From NCBI RefSeq assembly GCF_013141865.1, contig NZ_RCST01000001.1:3658001-3722000 (forward strand): 64,000 nucleotides of DNA, in the 5' to 3' direction. Position numbers and translations under genes: made by a program. The DNA comes from Methylomonas sp. ZR1. Its GTDB lineage: Bacteria > Pseudomonadota > Gammaproteobacteria > Methylococcales > Methylomonadaceae. Below the pieces are notes generated by a model. That model saw nothing but the letters and a program-made list of their open reading frames with translations. It ran no database searches and was not told the origin of the DNA. This document shows, piece after piece, positions 8,415-16,711 of this stretch. Numbering within the stretch: the stretch's first letter is position 1; every line of letters begins with the position of its first letter.

Positions 8415-9398
8415 ATGATTCTAGCCGGCGACATCGGCGGAACCAAAACGGTTCTGGCCTTACTCGACAGACAAGCCGACGGCACGCTGAGCTGTTTGCA
8501 GGAACAAACTTTTGCCAGCGGCGAGTTTCAGACTTTTGAGGAAATCCTGGATCTGTTTTTGACCGACACCCCAACGGTGGCATCGGCTTGCTTCGGTATT
8601 GCCGGACCCGTCGTCAATCAACGCTGCCAGACCACCAATCTGCCCTGGCTATTGGATGGCGCACAACTTAAAGCTCGACTGGGCACCGACCGGGTGAAAT
8701 TGCTGAACGATCTGGAAGCCATGGCAATCGGCATGCTGCACCTACAGGAACAGGACTTCGTCGAGCTAAATCCCAACGCCGAGCCGCAAATCGGCAATAT
8801 TGCGGTGATCGCCGCCGGCACCGGTTTGGGCGAAGCGATGCTGCATTGGGACGGCGAACAGTATCACCCCATCGCCACAGAGGGCGGTCATTGCGATTTT
8901 GCCCCGCAAAACCCGCAACAAGATCAACTGCTGACTTTCCTGCGCGGCCGTTATCCTGCGCATGTCAGCTGCGAACGGATATTGTCCGGTATCGGCTTCA
9001 GTAATATCTACGACTTCCTGGTCCAAGCCCGCTTCGCCCCGCCCTGCCCGGCGGTGCCCGCACCCGCCAATGCCAGCGGCGTTGATCGCAATGCGCTGAT
9101 TTCGCGCTTGGGCGTGGACGACGAAGATCCCTTGTGCCGCGAAACCGTGCGCTTGTTTGCGGAACTTTACGGCGCCGAAGCGGGTAACTTGGCCTTAAAA
9201 GCCTTCGCTACCGGCGGCGTATTCATCGGCGGCGGCATCGGCCCCAAAATCAGATCGGTGCTGGAATCCGGGGAATTTATCCAGGCTTTTGTCGCCAAAG
9301 GCCGGTTTCAGCCCATGCTCGCCAAATTATCGGTCAAACTGGCTTTGAATCCGCGCACACCTTTGCTGGGAGCAATGCACTACTTTGCCGCGCAATAA
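8415..9398 (+). CDS. glk: Glucokinase
   Basis: The 327-residue protein is a ROK-independent proteobacterial glucokinase, which phosphorylates glucose with ATP. It begins with the phosphate-binding LAGDIGGTKTVLALL motif and contains the CFGIAGPV, LNDLEAMA (catalytic Asp) and EGGHCDFAP motifs. I chose the ATG at 8415 because GAGGA at 8405-8409 is correctly spaced; the in-frame start at 8295 lies inside the upstream gene. Coupling to the GH15-like gene suggests it handles glucose released from alpha-glucan. Confidence 0.93.
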   Translation: MILAGDIGGTKTVLALLDRQADGTLSCLQEQTFASGEFQTFEEILDLFLTDTPTVASACFGIAGPVVNQRCQTTNLPWLLDGAQLKARLGTDRVKLLNDLEAMAIGMLHLQEQDFVELNPNAEPQIGNIAVIAAGTGLGEAMLHWDGEQYHPIATEGGHCDFAPQNPQQDQLLTFLRGRYPAHVSCERILSGIGFSNIYDFLVQARFAPPCPAVPAPANASGVDRNALISRLGVDDEDPLCRETVRLFAELYGAEAGNLALKAFATGGVFIGGGIGPKIRSVLESGEFIQAFVAKGRFQPMLAKLSVKLALNPRTPLLGAMHYFAAQ

Positions 9399-9514
9399 GC
9401 ATTTCGTATCAAGCTATAGAAAAAGGTACGGCAGCGTCGGAATCGGCTAGGCTTATAAATCAACCTTTTAAATATGCCTTTGCTAGATTTACTTGCTAGC
9501 AGTGTAGCCGAGTC

Positions 9515-11938
9515 ATGGTCCAACCCAAGCAGAAACAAGCCAGTTTGCAAAAATCGCTATCAATCCTTCAAGCCGCGCTCGACTCCAGCACCGACGCTAT
9601 ATTGGTAGTCGATCTGTTCGGCAAGATCGCCACTTTCAACCCGCAATTCATGCGGATTTGGGGCATCACGCCAGGTTCTTTAAAGATCGGCGACGATGAG
9701 AAATCCCTGAGCTATGCCCTGAAACTGCTAAAAGACCGAACCGCCTTCCTAAACCGAATCGAAGAGATTTATAAATACCCTAAGCAACGTTACGCCAGCG
9801 AACTGGAGTTTAAAGACGGCCGCTTTATCGAAAGCTATTGCCAACCACAATATCTGGACGGACAACCGGCGGGCCGGGTTTGGAGTTTTCGGGACATCAC
9901 CGAGCAAAAAAACTCGCGCAGGCGCTTAGCCCAATTAAGCTTTGGTATGGATCAAATGCATGACAGCGCTTATTTGATTACCGAGAATGCCAGCTTCATT
10001 TATATCAACAACCAATCCTGCAAGGCTTTGGGCTATAGTCATCAAGAGCTGCTGCGCTTGAGCGTATTCGATGTAGACCCTTGCTTTCCGCGCCAAGTCT
10101 GGGCCGCGCACTGGGCGGAGCTGAAAATTAAGCGCTCGAACAAGTTGGAAACCATCCACAAAACCAAGGATGGCAGGTTGTTTCCGGTGGAAGTCGTGGC
10201 CAATTATTTTGAATACGCCAATGTCGGTTATAACTTGGCTATTGCTCGGGACATTAGCGAACGTAAGCGTATCGAAGAAGCCCTGCAACAGGCCGCACTG
10301 ATTTATCAAAACAGCAGCGAAGCCATGTTGTTGGCAGACTCGGATGATCGCATCCTGACAGTCAACGCCGCCTTCACCACCATTACCGGCTACCAATCCG
10401 ATGAAGTAGTCGGTAAGCACATTGGCATTTTAAACAGCAGCATCCACAGCGAAGCTATGTGGCAAGCCATTCATAGCAAGGGCAGCTGGCAAGGCGAAAT
10501 TTGGGACAAACGTAAGAACGGCGAGTTATACGCCAAGTGGTTAACCGTCAATACCATCTTTGATGCTCAACAGACCATGCAGCGGCGGGTGGCTTTGTTT
10601 TCCGATATTACCGAAAAGAAAAAAACCGAAGGCGTGATCTGGCAACAAGCCAATTTCGACCCATTAACCCAATTGCCGAATCGGCGCATGTTTTACGACC
10701 GGCTGAGTCAGGAGATCAAAAAAGCCCACCGGGAACACAAGCGTCTGGCGCTGTTGTTTATCGACCTGGACTTATTCAAGGAAGTGAACGACACCCTGGG
10801 ACACGACATGGGCGACGAGCTGCTGCAAATTGCCGCCCAACGGATTTTGACCAGCGTGCGGGAAACCGACACGGTAGCCCGCCTGGGCGGCGACGAGTTT
10901 ACTGTGATTCTGAGCGATGTCGGCGACCCCGACAACGCCGAGCGTATAGCCGGCAAGCTGTTGCACAAAATGACGGAATGTTTTCAGTTGGGTAACGAAA
11001 TTGCTTATATTTCCACCAGTATCGGCATCGCTTTTTTCCCGGATGACGCCGACAACCTGAAATCGCTGTTAAAGCATGCGGACCAGGCGATGTATGCCGC
11101 CAAGCGCCAGGGCCGGAACCAATATTGTTTTTTCATCCCTACCATGCAGGAATCCGCACAAGCGCGGCTGCGGCTCAGTAACGACCTACGACAGGCTCTG
11201 GCCGGGCAGCAGTTTTATTTGTGCTACCAACCCATCGTCGAACTCGCTACTAATACTGTACGCAAAGCGGAAGCGCTGATCCGCTGGCAACATCCAACAC
11301 GCGGCCTGATCAACCCAGCGGATTTTATTCCGATTGCCGAAGAAACCGGTTTGATCAGCAGCATCGGGAATTGGATTTTTCAGGAAGCCGCCGAGCAAAC
11401 CAGCCGCTGGCGGCAATCGATACACGAAAAATTCCAGATCAGTATCAATAAATCGCCGGTGCAGTTTCGGAATGAACGCGACAGTCATCGCGATTGGCTG
11501 GATAGGCTGGAGGCACTGAGTCTTTCCGGGCAAAGTGTCGTCATCGAAATTACCGAAGGTCTGTTACTGGATGCCAATAGCAGCGTGGCCGAGCAACTGT
11601 TGTCGTTCCGCGACGCCGGCATTCAGGTGTCGCTGGATGATTTCGGCACCGGCTATTCCTCGTTGTCTTATCTGAAAAAATTCGACATCGATTATCTGAA
11701 AATAGATCAGAGCTTCGTCCGCAATCTGGCGACCGGCTCCGATGACATGGCCTTATGCGAGGCGATCATCGTGATGGCTCACAAATTGGGCATAAAAGTG
11801 ATTGCCGAAGGCATAGAAACCTCAAGCCAACGGGATTTGCTTACTGCGGCAGGTTGCGATTTTGGACAGGGTTATTTGTTCGCCAAACCGTTACCGGCCC
11901 AGGAATTTGAGCAATTGTTTGCCGATTGCAAGCTTTGA
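9515..11938 (+). CDS. PAS-PAS-PAS-GGDEF-EAL protein (c-di-GMP turnover)
   Basis: The 807-residue cytoplasmic protein carries three PAS-like domains (about 20-130, 140-255, 260-375), a diguanylate cyclase domain and an EAL phosphodiesterase domain (about 550-805). The GGDEF motif is intact and is preceded five residues upstream by an RETD inhibitory I-site. The EAL domain has an intact EALIRW start and DDFGTGYSSLSYLKK loop, so both activities are possible. No membrane segment is evident, so the signal is probably intracellular (redox, heme, flavin or small molecule). It is a single gene; the neighbours do not reveal the input. Confidence 0.92.
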   Translation: MVQPKQKQASLQKSLSILQAALDSSTDAILVVDLFGKIATFNPQFMRIWGITPGSLKIGDDEKSLSYALKLLKDRTAFLNRIEEIYKYPKQRYASELEFKDGRFIESYCQPQYLDGQPAGRVWSFRDITEQKNSRRRLAQLSFGMDQMHDSAYLITENASFIYINNQSCKALGYSHQELLRLSVFDVDPCFPRQVWAAHWAELKIKRSNKLETIHKTKDGRLFPVEVVANYFEYANVGYNLAIARDISERKRIEEALQQAALIYQNSSEAMLLADSDDRILTVNAAFTTITGYQSDEVVGKHIGILNSSIHSEAMWQAIHSKGSWQGEIWDKRKNGELYAKWLTVNTIFDAQQTMQRRVALFSDITEKKKTEGVIWQQANFDPLTQLPNRRMFYDRLSQEIKKAHREHKRLALLFIDLDLFKEVNDTLGHDMGDELLQIAAQRILTSVRETDTVARLGGDEFTVILSDVGDPDNAERIAGKLLHKMTECFQLGNEIAYISTSIGIAFFPDDADNLKSLLKHADQAMYAAKRQGRNQYCFFIPTMQESAQARLRLSNDLRQALAGQQFYLCYQPIVELATNTVRKAEALIRWQHPTRGLINPADFIPIAEETGLISSIGNWIFQEAAEQTSRWRQSIHEKFQISINKSPVQFRNERDSHRDWLDRLEALSLSGQSVVIEITEGLLLDANSSVAEQLLSFRDAGIQVSLDDFGTGYSSLSYLKKFDIDYLKIDQSFVRNLATGSDDMALCEAIIVMAHKLGIKVIAEGIETSSQRDLLTAAGCDFGQGYLFAKPLPAQEFEQLFADCKL

Positions 11939-12009
11939 AAGATCGGCAGCGGAGGGAGTAAGGGAAGTATGCCAAGCAGGCATGAACATCGAAAACAGTT
12001 TAGTTGGGA

Positions 12010-12066
12010 GCCACCGAGAAAACACGTCTTCCGGTGGCAGCCGTTAATCAATCCGGATTGGATTAA
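12010..12066. terminator. Hairpins between two convergent genes
   Basis: A 7-bp GCCACCG/CGGTGGC stem (12010-12016/12032-12038) is followed by an imperfect palindrome TTAATCAATCCGGATTGGATTAA (12044-12066). They lie between the ends of the GGDEF-EAL gene and the convergent small gene. A bidirectional terminator is plausible, though there is no strong T-run. Confidence 0.4.
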
Positions 12067-12078
12067 TTAGATGCGTCC

Positions 12079-12456
12079 TTAGTGAGCGGCGCTGTAAACT
12101 TTCATCATTTCTTTGTAAAGGTCCAGAGTCGCTTTCAAGCTGGCTACGGCGTTGGCATCACCTTTTTCGATCTCATCGCGGGCAACTTTCAGTTTGTCGC
12201 CAGCTCTTTGACGCAAACGCTCGGTTTGCTCATAACGGAACTCTTTTTGCGACTGGCGAACGTCGCCCAGCGCTTTCAAAGTACCTTCTTTGTCGCCTTT
12301 TTCCAACAAGCTTACAGCTTCTTCTACTTTGGCAACGGTAGCTTCACCGGCTGCACGTACTTTGGCGTCGCCAGCGCTGTTTGCATTAGCGGATGTGGAA
12401 ACCAATGCTGCGGCGATCACCAAAAATGAAGCCAAGGTTTTTTTTACTGTGTTCAT
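12079..12456 (-). CDS. Small helical periplasmic protein of unknown function
   Basis: The 125-residue product has a clear Sec signal peptide (cleavage after Ala-Asn-Ala near residue 26). The mature part is highly charged and all-helical, with heptad-like Lys/Glu/Ala patterning (EKGDKEGTLKALGDVRQSQ and EKGDANAVASLKATLDLYKE). Two EKGD-starting segments suggest an internal duplication. I considered the SmbP copper-binding protein, but the histidines needed for that are absent. It is transcribed alone and probably folds as a four-helix bundle. Function unknown. Confidence 0.75.
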   Translation of the reverse strand: MNTVKKTLASFLVIAAALVSTSANANSAGDAKVRAAGEATVAKVEEAVSLLEKGDKEGTLKALGDVRQSQKEFRYEQTERLRQRAGDKLKVARDEIEKGDANAVASLKATLDLYKEMMKVYSAAH

Positions 12457-12635
12457 ACAAATCCTATCAATTGATAACTAAGTGTTTTTTTAAACCACAT
12501 TAAAATTACAAATTTATGACTGTATATTTTAATCCGGTTGCTTGCTCAAAGCCTTTTCATCCTACCATAGATTCTGAAAATAGCAGCAAAACCGGGAAAA
12601 ATAGCCTAATTACCACAAATATTAAGAGGTATAAT

Positions 12636-13634
12636 TTATTGCGACGCCAAGCCGGCAATATGTTTGATAAAGCCGGCTTCATTGACGAAGGTAATATCGT
12701 ACATTTTAGTCAATCCCAACACCTGCTCATCACTAACACCCAAGACCAGTAACAGAAAGTTTTCCTTGGCAATATCCAGCCTGCGCCGCATTTTGCAGTA
12801 CTTGTCGATAAAGGAACGAAATTCTCCGGATTTACATTCTATAAATACCGGTATACGCCCATTAATTAGAAAAAATACATCCACTTCATATTTATCTTCG
12901 TTCGCAAACTGAATATTAAAGCTTCTTAAGCAAGAGAAAAGCCCTTTGCTTTCGTAGAAATGTTTCAGCAATTTCATAAACACGTACCACTCCAACCATT
13001 CACCATTAAAAAACCCGACAATGGCCGACATACTCTGTAATGTCAGATGGACTCTCTTTTCATTTTTATTATAAAAATACTTGGCGACAAACGAGAATTC
13101 GTAAAGGTTTTTACAAAAGCCGGTAATGGTTTTAATTTGATTTTGACTGTAATCGCTTAAATTCAAAACAACCGATGCGTAGTTATTTCTTTGGGCTTTC
13201 CTAATTCTATCCAGTACATCCTGCAAAACCGGAAAGTTATCGCCCAATTCAACCGCTACTTCATCATAAAAACCTTGCGTATCCAAGGCGTTATGATTTA
13301 CTTCGACCTGGATATTTTTACGTTCGAACCAGCTGATGATGGGTTTGTACTGCATACTGTTAGTCATCACAGCAGTGTTGTGCAAATCCACCTCTTCGTC
13401 TTTAGGCAAGCGAATATCGGATGGCGCCATTTCCGTTACAGGATTACTCGCCTGTTCCAACTCACGGTATTTAGCCAGTAGCACCCCGTATTTATCGATC
13501 AGTTTCTTCACAAAAACCACGGTATCGTGAATTGCCGAGGCTTGTTCGCAAACCGGACACTTAACCGTTTTGCCCACATGCTCGTTCGTCACCTCACGTA
13601 AATAGGCACAATTGTTACAGCGCAGAATTGCCAT
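12636..13634 (-). CDS. Zinc-ribbon protein with a Card1/DUF1887-like nuclease domain
   Basis: This 332-residue protein begins with a zinc ribbon (Cys6, Cys9, Cys26, Cys29), followed by a coiled-coil/linker region and a C-terminal PD-(D/E)XK nuclease fold. The nuclease marks are a GEWLEWYV segment (Glu215), an EVDV strand (Asp252) and FIECKSG (Glu266, Lys268), closely matching the pattern in DUF1887/Card1/Can2 CRISPR-ancillary nucleases. There is no CARF domain and no CRISPR array or cas gene in the window. Codon use is AT-rich compared with neighbours. It stands alone, with gene-poor DNA on both sides. It may be a stand-alone defence or repair nuclease; this is inference from the fold. Confidence 0.7.
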   Translation of the reverse strand: MAILRCNNCAYLREVTNEHVGKTVKCPVCEQASAIHDTVVFVKKLIDKYGVLLAKYRELEQASNPVTEMAPSDIRLPKDEEVDLHNTAVMTNSMQYKPIISWFERKNIQVEVNHNALDTQGFYDEVAVELGDNFPVLQDVLDRIRKAQRNNYASVVLNLSDYSQNQIKTITGFCKNLYEFSFVAKYFYNKNEKRVHLTLQSMSAIVGFFNGEWLEWYVFMKLLKHFYESKGLFSCLRSFNIQFANEDKYEVDVFFLINGRIPVFIECKSGEFRSFIDKYCKMRRRLDIAKENFLLLVLGVSDEQVLGLTKMYDITFVNEAGFIKHIAGLASQ

Positions 13635-13997
13635 ATGGCGTCCTTGAATATTTATTACGGTAATGAATGTACTTGGCTAAATTCAAAATAACCACGCAAT
13701 CAGCTTGCACTAAAAACTGGCGTTTAGCTCACTGAAGAGCCGCATCTTGACGCTAACAATCCACCCTGAACCTAACGGATAACGCCGGCCGCCGTGTCAC
13801 AAATCACCCCATCGGTCTGGCAATTGTAGACATGCCTGCACAGACCTCAACCTGAAAATACGGCAAAAAATCCTATCTAACTGATATAAAACAAAAAACC
13901 AGATGCGCCGGTTATTTTTGAATCTGGATCAAAATTTGCTGAGAAGTTTAAAACGGCTGCACAAGCCTTATCCCGCACTCTCGATCACAGGTGATTT
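13635..13997. other. Intergenic region upstream of the flavodoxin gene
   Basis: No gene is visible in these 363 bases. They hold the divergent upstream regions of the nuclease and flavodoxin genes. A possible sigma-54 promoter lies at 13925-13940. I searched by eye for a NifA site (TGT-N10-ACA) and did not find a convincing one. Confidence 0.6.
13925..13940 (+). promoter_or_regulatory. Candidate sigma-54 promoter of the flavodoxin cluster
   Basis: TGGATCAAAATTTGCT has GG and GC ten bases apart and a perfect TTGC -12 element; the -24 element is partial (TGG without CAC). It lies 58 bases before the flavodoxin start. Nif genes normally use sigma-54 with NifA, which supports the idea, but no NifA site was found. 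Confidence 0.35.
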
Positions 13998-14552
13998 ATG
14001 AGCAAAATCGGCATTTTTTTCGGAACGGATACCGGCAGCACCCGACTGGTGGCAAAAAAAATTTTTAGTCTGTTGGGCGAAGAGCTGGCCGACAAGCCCA
14101 AAAATATCAATCGAGTAAAACCCGAAGAATTATTGCAGTACGACGCGCTGATTTTAGGCACCCCGAGCTATGGCATAGGCGACTTGCCGGGCCTGGGAGC
14201 CGGATGCCAGGAACGCAGCTGGCAAGAGTTCGTACCTTCCCTGGACGGCGCCGATCTCTCCGGCAAACGCATCGCGCTGTTCGGCTTGGGCCATCAAGAA
14301 CGCTACGCTTCGCGTTTCGCCAGCTCGCTGATCCAGCTTTACCGGGTGTTTTACGGCTACGGTGCCGAAATGATCGGCCGCTGGAGTACCGAAGGCTACA
14401 CTTTCGAACATTCCGACTCGATAATCGACAACCAATTCGTCGGCCTAGTGCTGGATCAACGCGGTCAACCGCATTTGACCGACGAGCGCATTCGAATCTG
14501 GCTGGCGCAAATCACGCCACAGCTACTGCCGGTCTTAGCGGAGGCCGCCTAA
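13998..14552 (+). CDS. nifF: Flavodoxin, probably NifF type
   Basis: The 184-residue protein is a long-chain flavodoxin: FMN phosphate loop FGTDTGSTR near residue 8, the ILGTPSYGIGDLPG loop, and the FGLGHQERYASRF region with the long-chain insertion. It would carry low-potential electrons, in nif settings to nitrogenase reductase. It is the first gene of a tight cluster with an LRV Fe-S protein, an unknown protein and an ankyrin protein, the kind of group found with nif genes in diazotrophic gammaproteobacteria. The stop is directly followed by the next start. The flavodoxin call is certain; the NifF role is inferred from context. Confidence 0.8.
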   Translation: MSKIGIFFGTDTGSTRLVAKKIFSLLGEELADKPKNINRVKPEELLQYDALILGTPSYGIGDLPGLGAGCQERSWQEFVPSLDGADLSGKRIALFGLGHQERYASRFASSLIQLYRVFYGYGAEMIGRWSTEGYTFEHSDSIIDNQFVGLVLDQRGQPHLTDERIRIWLAQITPQLLPVLAEAA

Positions 14553-15335
14553 ATGGTGGCCTCATCCCTAGCAGAGCACGATTCCGTGGATCTAACCCCG
14601 TTAGCCGACTGCTCGACTTGTACTTACCGGGATAGCTTATTGGCTGCCGGCACTTGCAAACCGGGCGACCGCTGTGTGGTCGCCGAAAGCGGCCGGCAAA
14701 TCGACCGTTTTTTTAAAGTTCATCCGGGCTTCGCGCCGAATTACGCCAATGATCCGTTCTGGGAACGCCGGGCAATCGCCGCCCGCTATCTCCCCACCAA
14801 TCATTTACGCCCGCTACTAACCGATCCCGACGAAGCGGTGCGCCGGGTATTGGCCTACCGCATCCCCGTTGACTGGCTACTGGAGCTGAGTCAGGACAGC
14901 GACAGAGAAGTCCGGGTCACCGTAGCTGATCGTCTGCCCGAAACGCAACTTGAACTGATGGCCAACGACCCGGATTATTTGGTGCGAACCTACGTGGCCA
15001 AGCGCTTGCCCGCCGGGCGGCTGTTCCGCCTGGTCGCCGACCCGGACAATGAGGTGCGCCGCACCGTCGCCGAACGCATACCCAGTGTCAGTTTGGGCTT
15101 GATGGCCGAAGATCACGAAGTCAACATCCGCCGCATCGTCGCGCAGCGCATGGACGTCGACGATCTGGTCATGATGAGTAAAGACGAAGACTGGACCGTA
15201 CGTTACGAGGTGGCCTTGCGCGCCGAGCCGGAACTGCTGAAACAGATGCTCGACGATGCCGACGAAGAAGTCAGCTTTACCGCCCGCGAGCGCTGGGAAG
15301 CCCTAACCATGGAGACGGCGCATGCAGCAAACTGA
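14553..15335 (+). CDS. 4Fe4S-LRV (leucine-rich repeat variant) protein
   Basis: The 260-residue product has an N-terminal cysteine cluster (Cys-x2-Cys-x11-Cys-x5-Cys) typical of the 4Fe4S-LRV domain, followed by helical LRV repeats. The repeats (DPDEAVRRVLAYRIP, DSDREVRVTVADRLP, DPDYLVRTYVAKRLP, DPDNEVRRTVAERIP and others) are about 24 residues each. The Azotobacter family member is encoded near nif genes; its function is unknown. It starts at the base after the flavodoxin stop and overlaps the next gene by 14 bases, so it belongs to the same operon. Confidence 0.85.
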   Translation: MVASSLAEHDSVDLTPLADCSTCTYRDSLLAAGTCKPGDRCVVAESGRQIDRFFKVHPGFAPNYANDPFWERRAIAARYLPTNHLRPLLTDPDEAVRRVLAYRIPVDWLLELSQDSDREVRVTVADRLPETQLELMANDPDYLVRTYVAKRLPAGRLFRLVADPDNEVRRTVAERIPSVSLGLMAEDHEVNIRRIVAQRMDVDDLVMMSKDEDWTVRYEVALRAEPELLKQMLDDADEEVSFTARERWEALTMETAHAAN

Positions 15336-16002
15336 ACACATCGTCGGCCTGACTTATGCGGATCGATTGCGCATGGCGACCGAATCTCGCCATCAAGCGC
15401 TGCAGGAACAACTGGGTTCTGAATTGGCGGCCCTGACCTCGCTGATGGGGCCGATGAGCGACGGGCCGGAATGGCCGGCCGGCGCAGCCTGGCTGGCGGC
15501 ACGGCATGGCCAGAACGCCTGCGTGATCTCGGATGGTTTATCCGATCCCTGGGTTGAGCGCGACCGACCGGAAACCGGCCTGGGCCTGGAAGTGTTTATC
15601 GAAAGTCCGGACTCCGGCACCGCCACCGATGCGCCGCTCAGCAAACTCGCCGACACCTGGTTATTTCCTTTAACCGCCGAAGTTAGCCACACCCTGGCCG
15701 GCTTTCCGCGTTTGAGCGAACGGCTGTTGAACGGCGAGCTATTATCGATGGAATTCGCAATCGACCATATCAAGGACGGCCGCGGGCAAATCGGCGCACT
15801 GCTAGGCGCTAACAGCGAACCTGGCAAAACCCTAGCGCTGGCGGGTGGAGAGATAAAACTGGTTGCCATCACCTTGCTGACCGGTAGCGAATTGAAGTAT
15901 CTGCGCGGCAAAGGCGAACTAGCCCGTCACGAATTGGCCGACAAACTGAAAACCGCCGGTGTCGGCCATCTGTCCTTACTCCACCGCCCTTCTCTGGTCT
16001 GA
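15322..16002 (+). CDS. Nif-cluster-associated protein of unknown function (possible SUFU-like fold)
   Basis: This 226-residue protein starts inside the end of the LRV gene, with a GGAGA ribosome site 12 bases before the ATG. I do not recognise it with confidence. The DRPETGLGLEVFIESPD segment and the LLNGELLSMEFAI segment recall the suppressor-of-fused (SUFU) domain of bacteria. No signal peptide or membrane segment is seen. Its position between the LRV and ankyrin genes suggests an accessory part in the same process, probably nitrogen fixation. Confidence 0.65.
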   Translation: MQQTEHIVGLTYADRLRMATESRHQALQEQLGSELAALTSLMGPMSDGPEWPAGAAWLAARHGQNACVISDGLSDPWVERDRPETGLGLEVFIESPDSGTATDAPLSKLADTWLFPLTAEVSHTLAGFPRLSERLLNGELLSMEFAIDHIKDGRGQIGALLGANSEPGKTLALAGGEIKLVAITLLTGSELKYLRGKGELARHELADKLKTAGVGHLSLLHRPSLV

Positions 16003-16007
16003 TCTGT

Positions 16008-16454
16008 ATGCCTCTTACGCCCGAAATAGATGCCTGGCTACTGGAAAATGGCTTTCAATTAGGCCTCAACCCACACGGCAAACACCCATTGATTCTGTCC
16101 GCCCAACAAGGCCGGAGCGACGTGCTGACCTATCTGTTGGAGCAAGGTGCAGATCTTACGGCGCTGGACACTTACGGCAACAACGCGCTGTGGGCCGCAT
16201 GTTTTGCCGAAGCCGGCGATTGCATCGGCTTGTTACTGGGAGCCGGCATCGATATTAACTATCAAAACCCGAGCGGTGCCAGCGCGCTGACTTATGCATC
16301 ATCCAGTGGCAAGCACGCGGTGGTCAAGCAATTACTGGAAGCCGGCGCCGATCCGCTACTGACCACGCAGGACGATTTCAGCGCGCTGGACCTAGCCGCC
16401 AATCGCCAATGTTTGCAGTTGTTGCGTAGTGCGATGAAAGCCGTGCAGGCATAG
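16008..16454 (+). CDS. Ankyrin-repeat protein
   Basis: The 148-residue product consists of about four ankyrin repeats (for example GRSDVLTYLLEQGADLTALD, TYGNNALWAACFAEAGDC, and GKHAVVKQLLEAGADP). It has no signal peptide and presumably mediates protein-protein contact. It begins five bases after the preceding stop, as the last gene of the flavodoxin-LRV cluster. Ankyrin proteins occur in Azotobacter-type nif regions, which supports the context-based call. Confidence 0.85.
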   Translation: MPLTPEIDAWLLENGFQLGLNPHGKHPLILSAQQGRSDVLTYLLEQGADLTALDTYGNNALWAACFAEAGDCIGLLLGAGIDINYQNPSGASALTYASSSGKHAVVKQLLEAGADPLLTTQDDFSALDLAANRQCLQLLRSAMKAVQA

Positions 16455-16489
16455 CGTAACCGGACATTATTCACTCTTACCCTAAATAG

Positions 16490-16560
16490 TGGCACTCTCG
16501 CGAAGGCGGGAGACCAGCAGCTACGCTGGAGTGGTTGCGCCGTCTCACAACCTTCCAGCC
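16490..16560. repeat. REP-like hairpin repeat
   Basis: The CTCGCGAAGGCGGGAGACCAGCAGC... region contains inverted segments and a GCAGCTACGCTGGAG hairpin. It is related to GGGAGC/GCTCCC repeats near 22.9 kb and 60.0 kb. It sits between the ankyrin and Fae-like genes. Confidence 0.45.
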
Positions 16561-16711
16561 TTACCTGCGCGTATCGGGATCGCATGCAATAACAGCGCTA
16601 CACCCGCATGCTTAGCCACCAATCTAAACCCTAAGCCGGAGTCCGCCTATTGCCGCGATCCCAGCGCGGGCATAGAATGCGGCCTTTCTCAACATACTCC
16701 GAGGACGCACC

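Noticed and set aside
11939..12078. c-di-GMP riboswitch near the GGDEF-EAL gene
   Set aside because: Hairpins are present, but the conserved aptamer elements of known c-di-GMP riboswitches are not.
12079..12456. Small metal-binding protein SmbP
   Set aside because: The mature protein has essentially no histidine repeats, which SmbP needs; only the helical pattern is similar.
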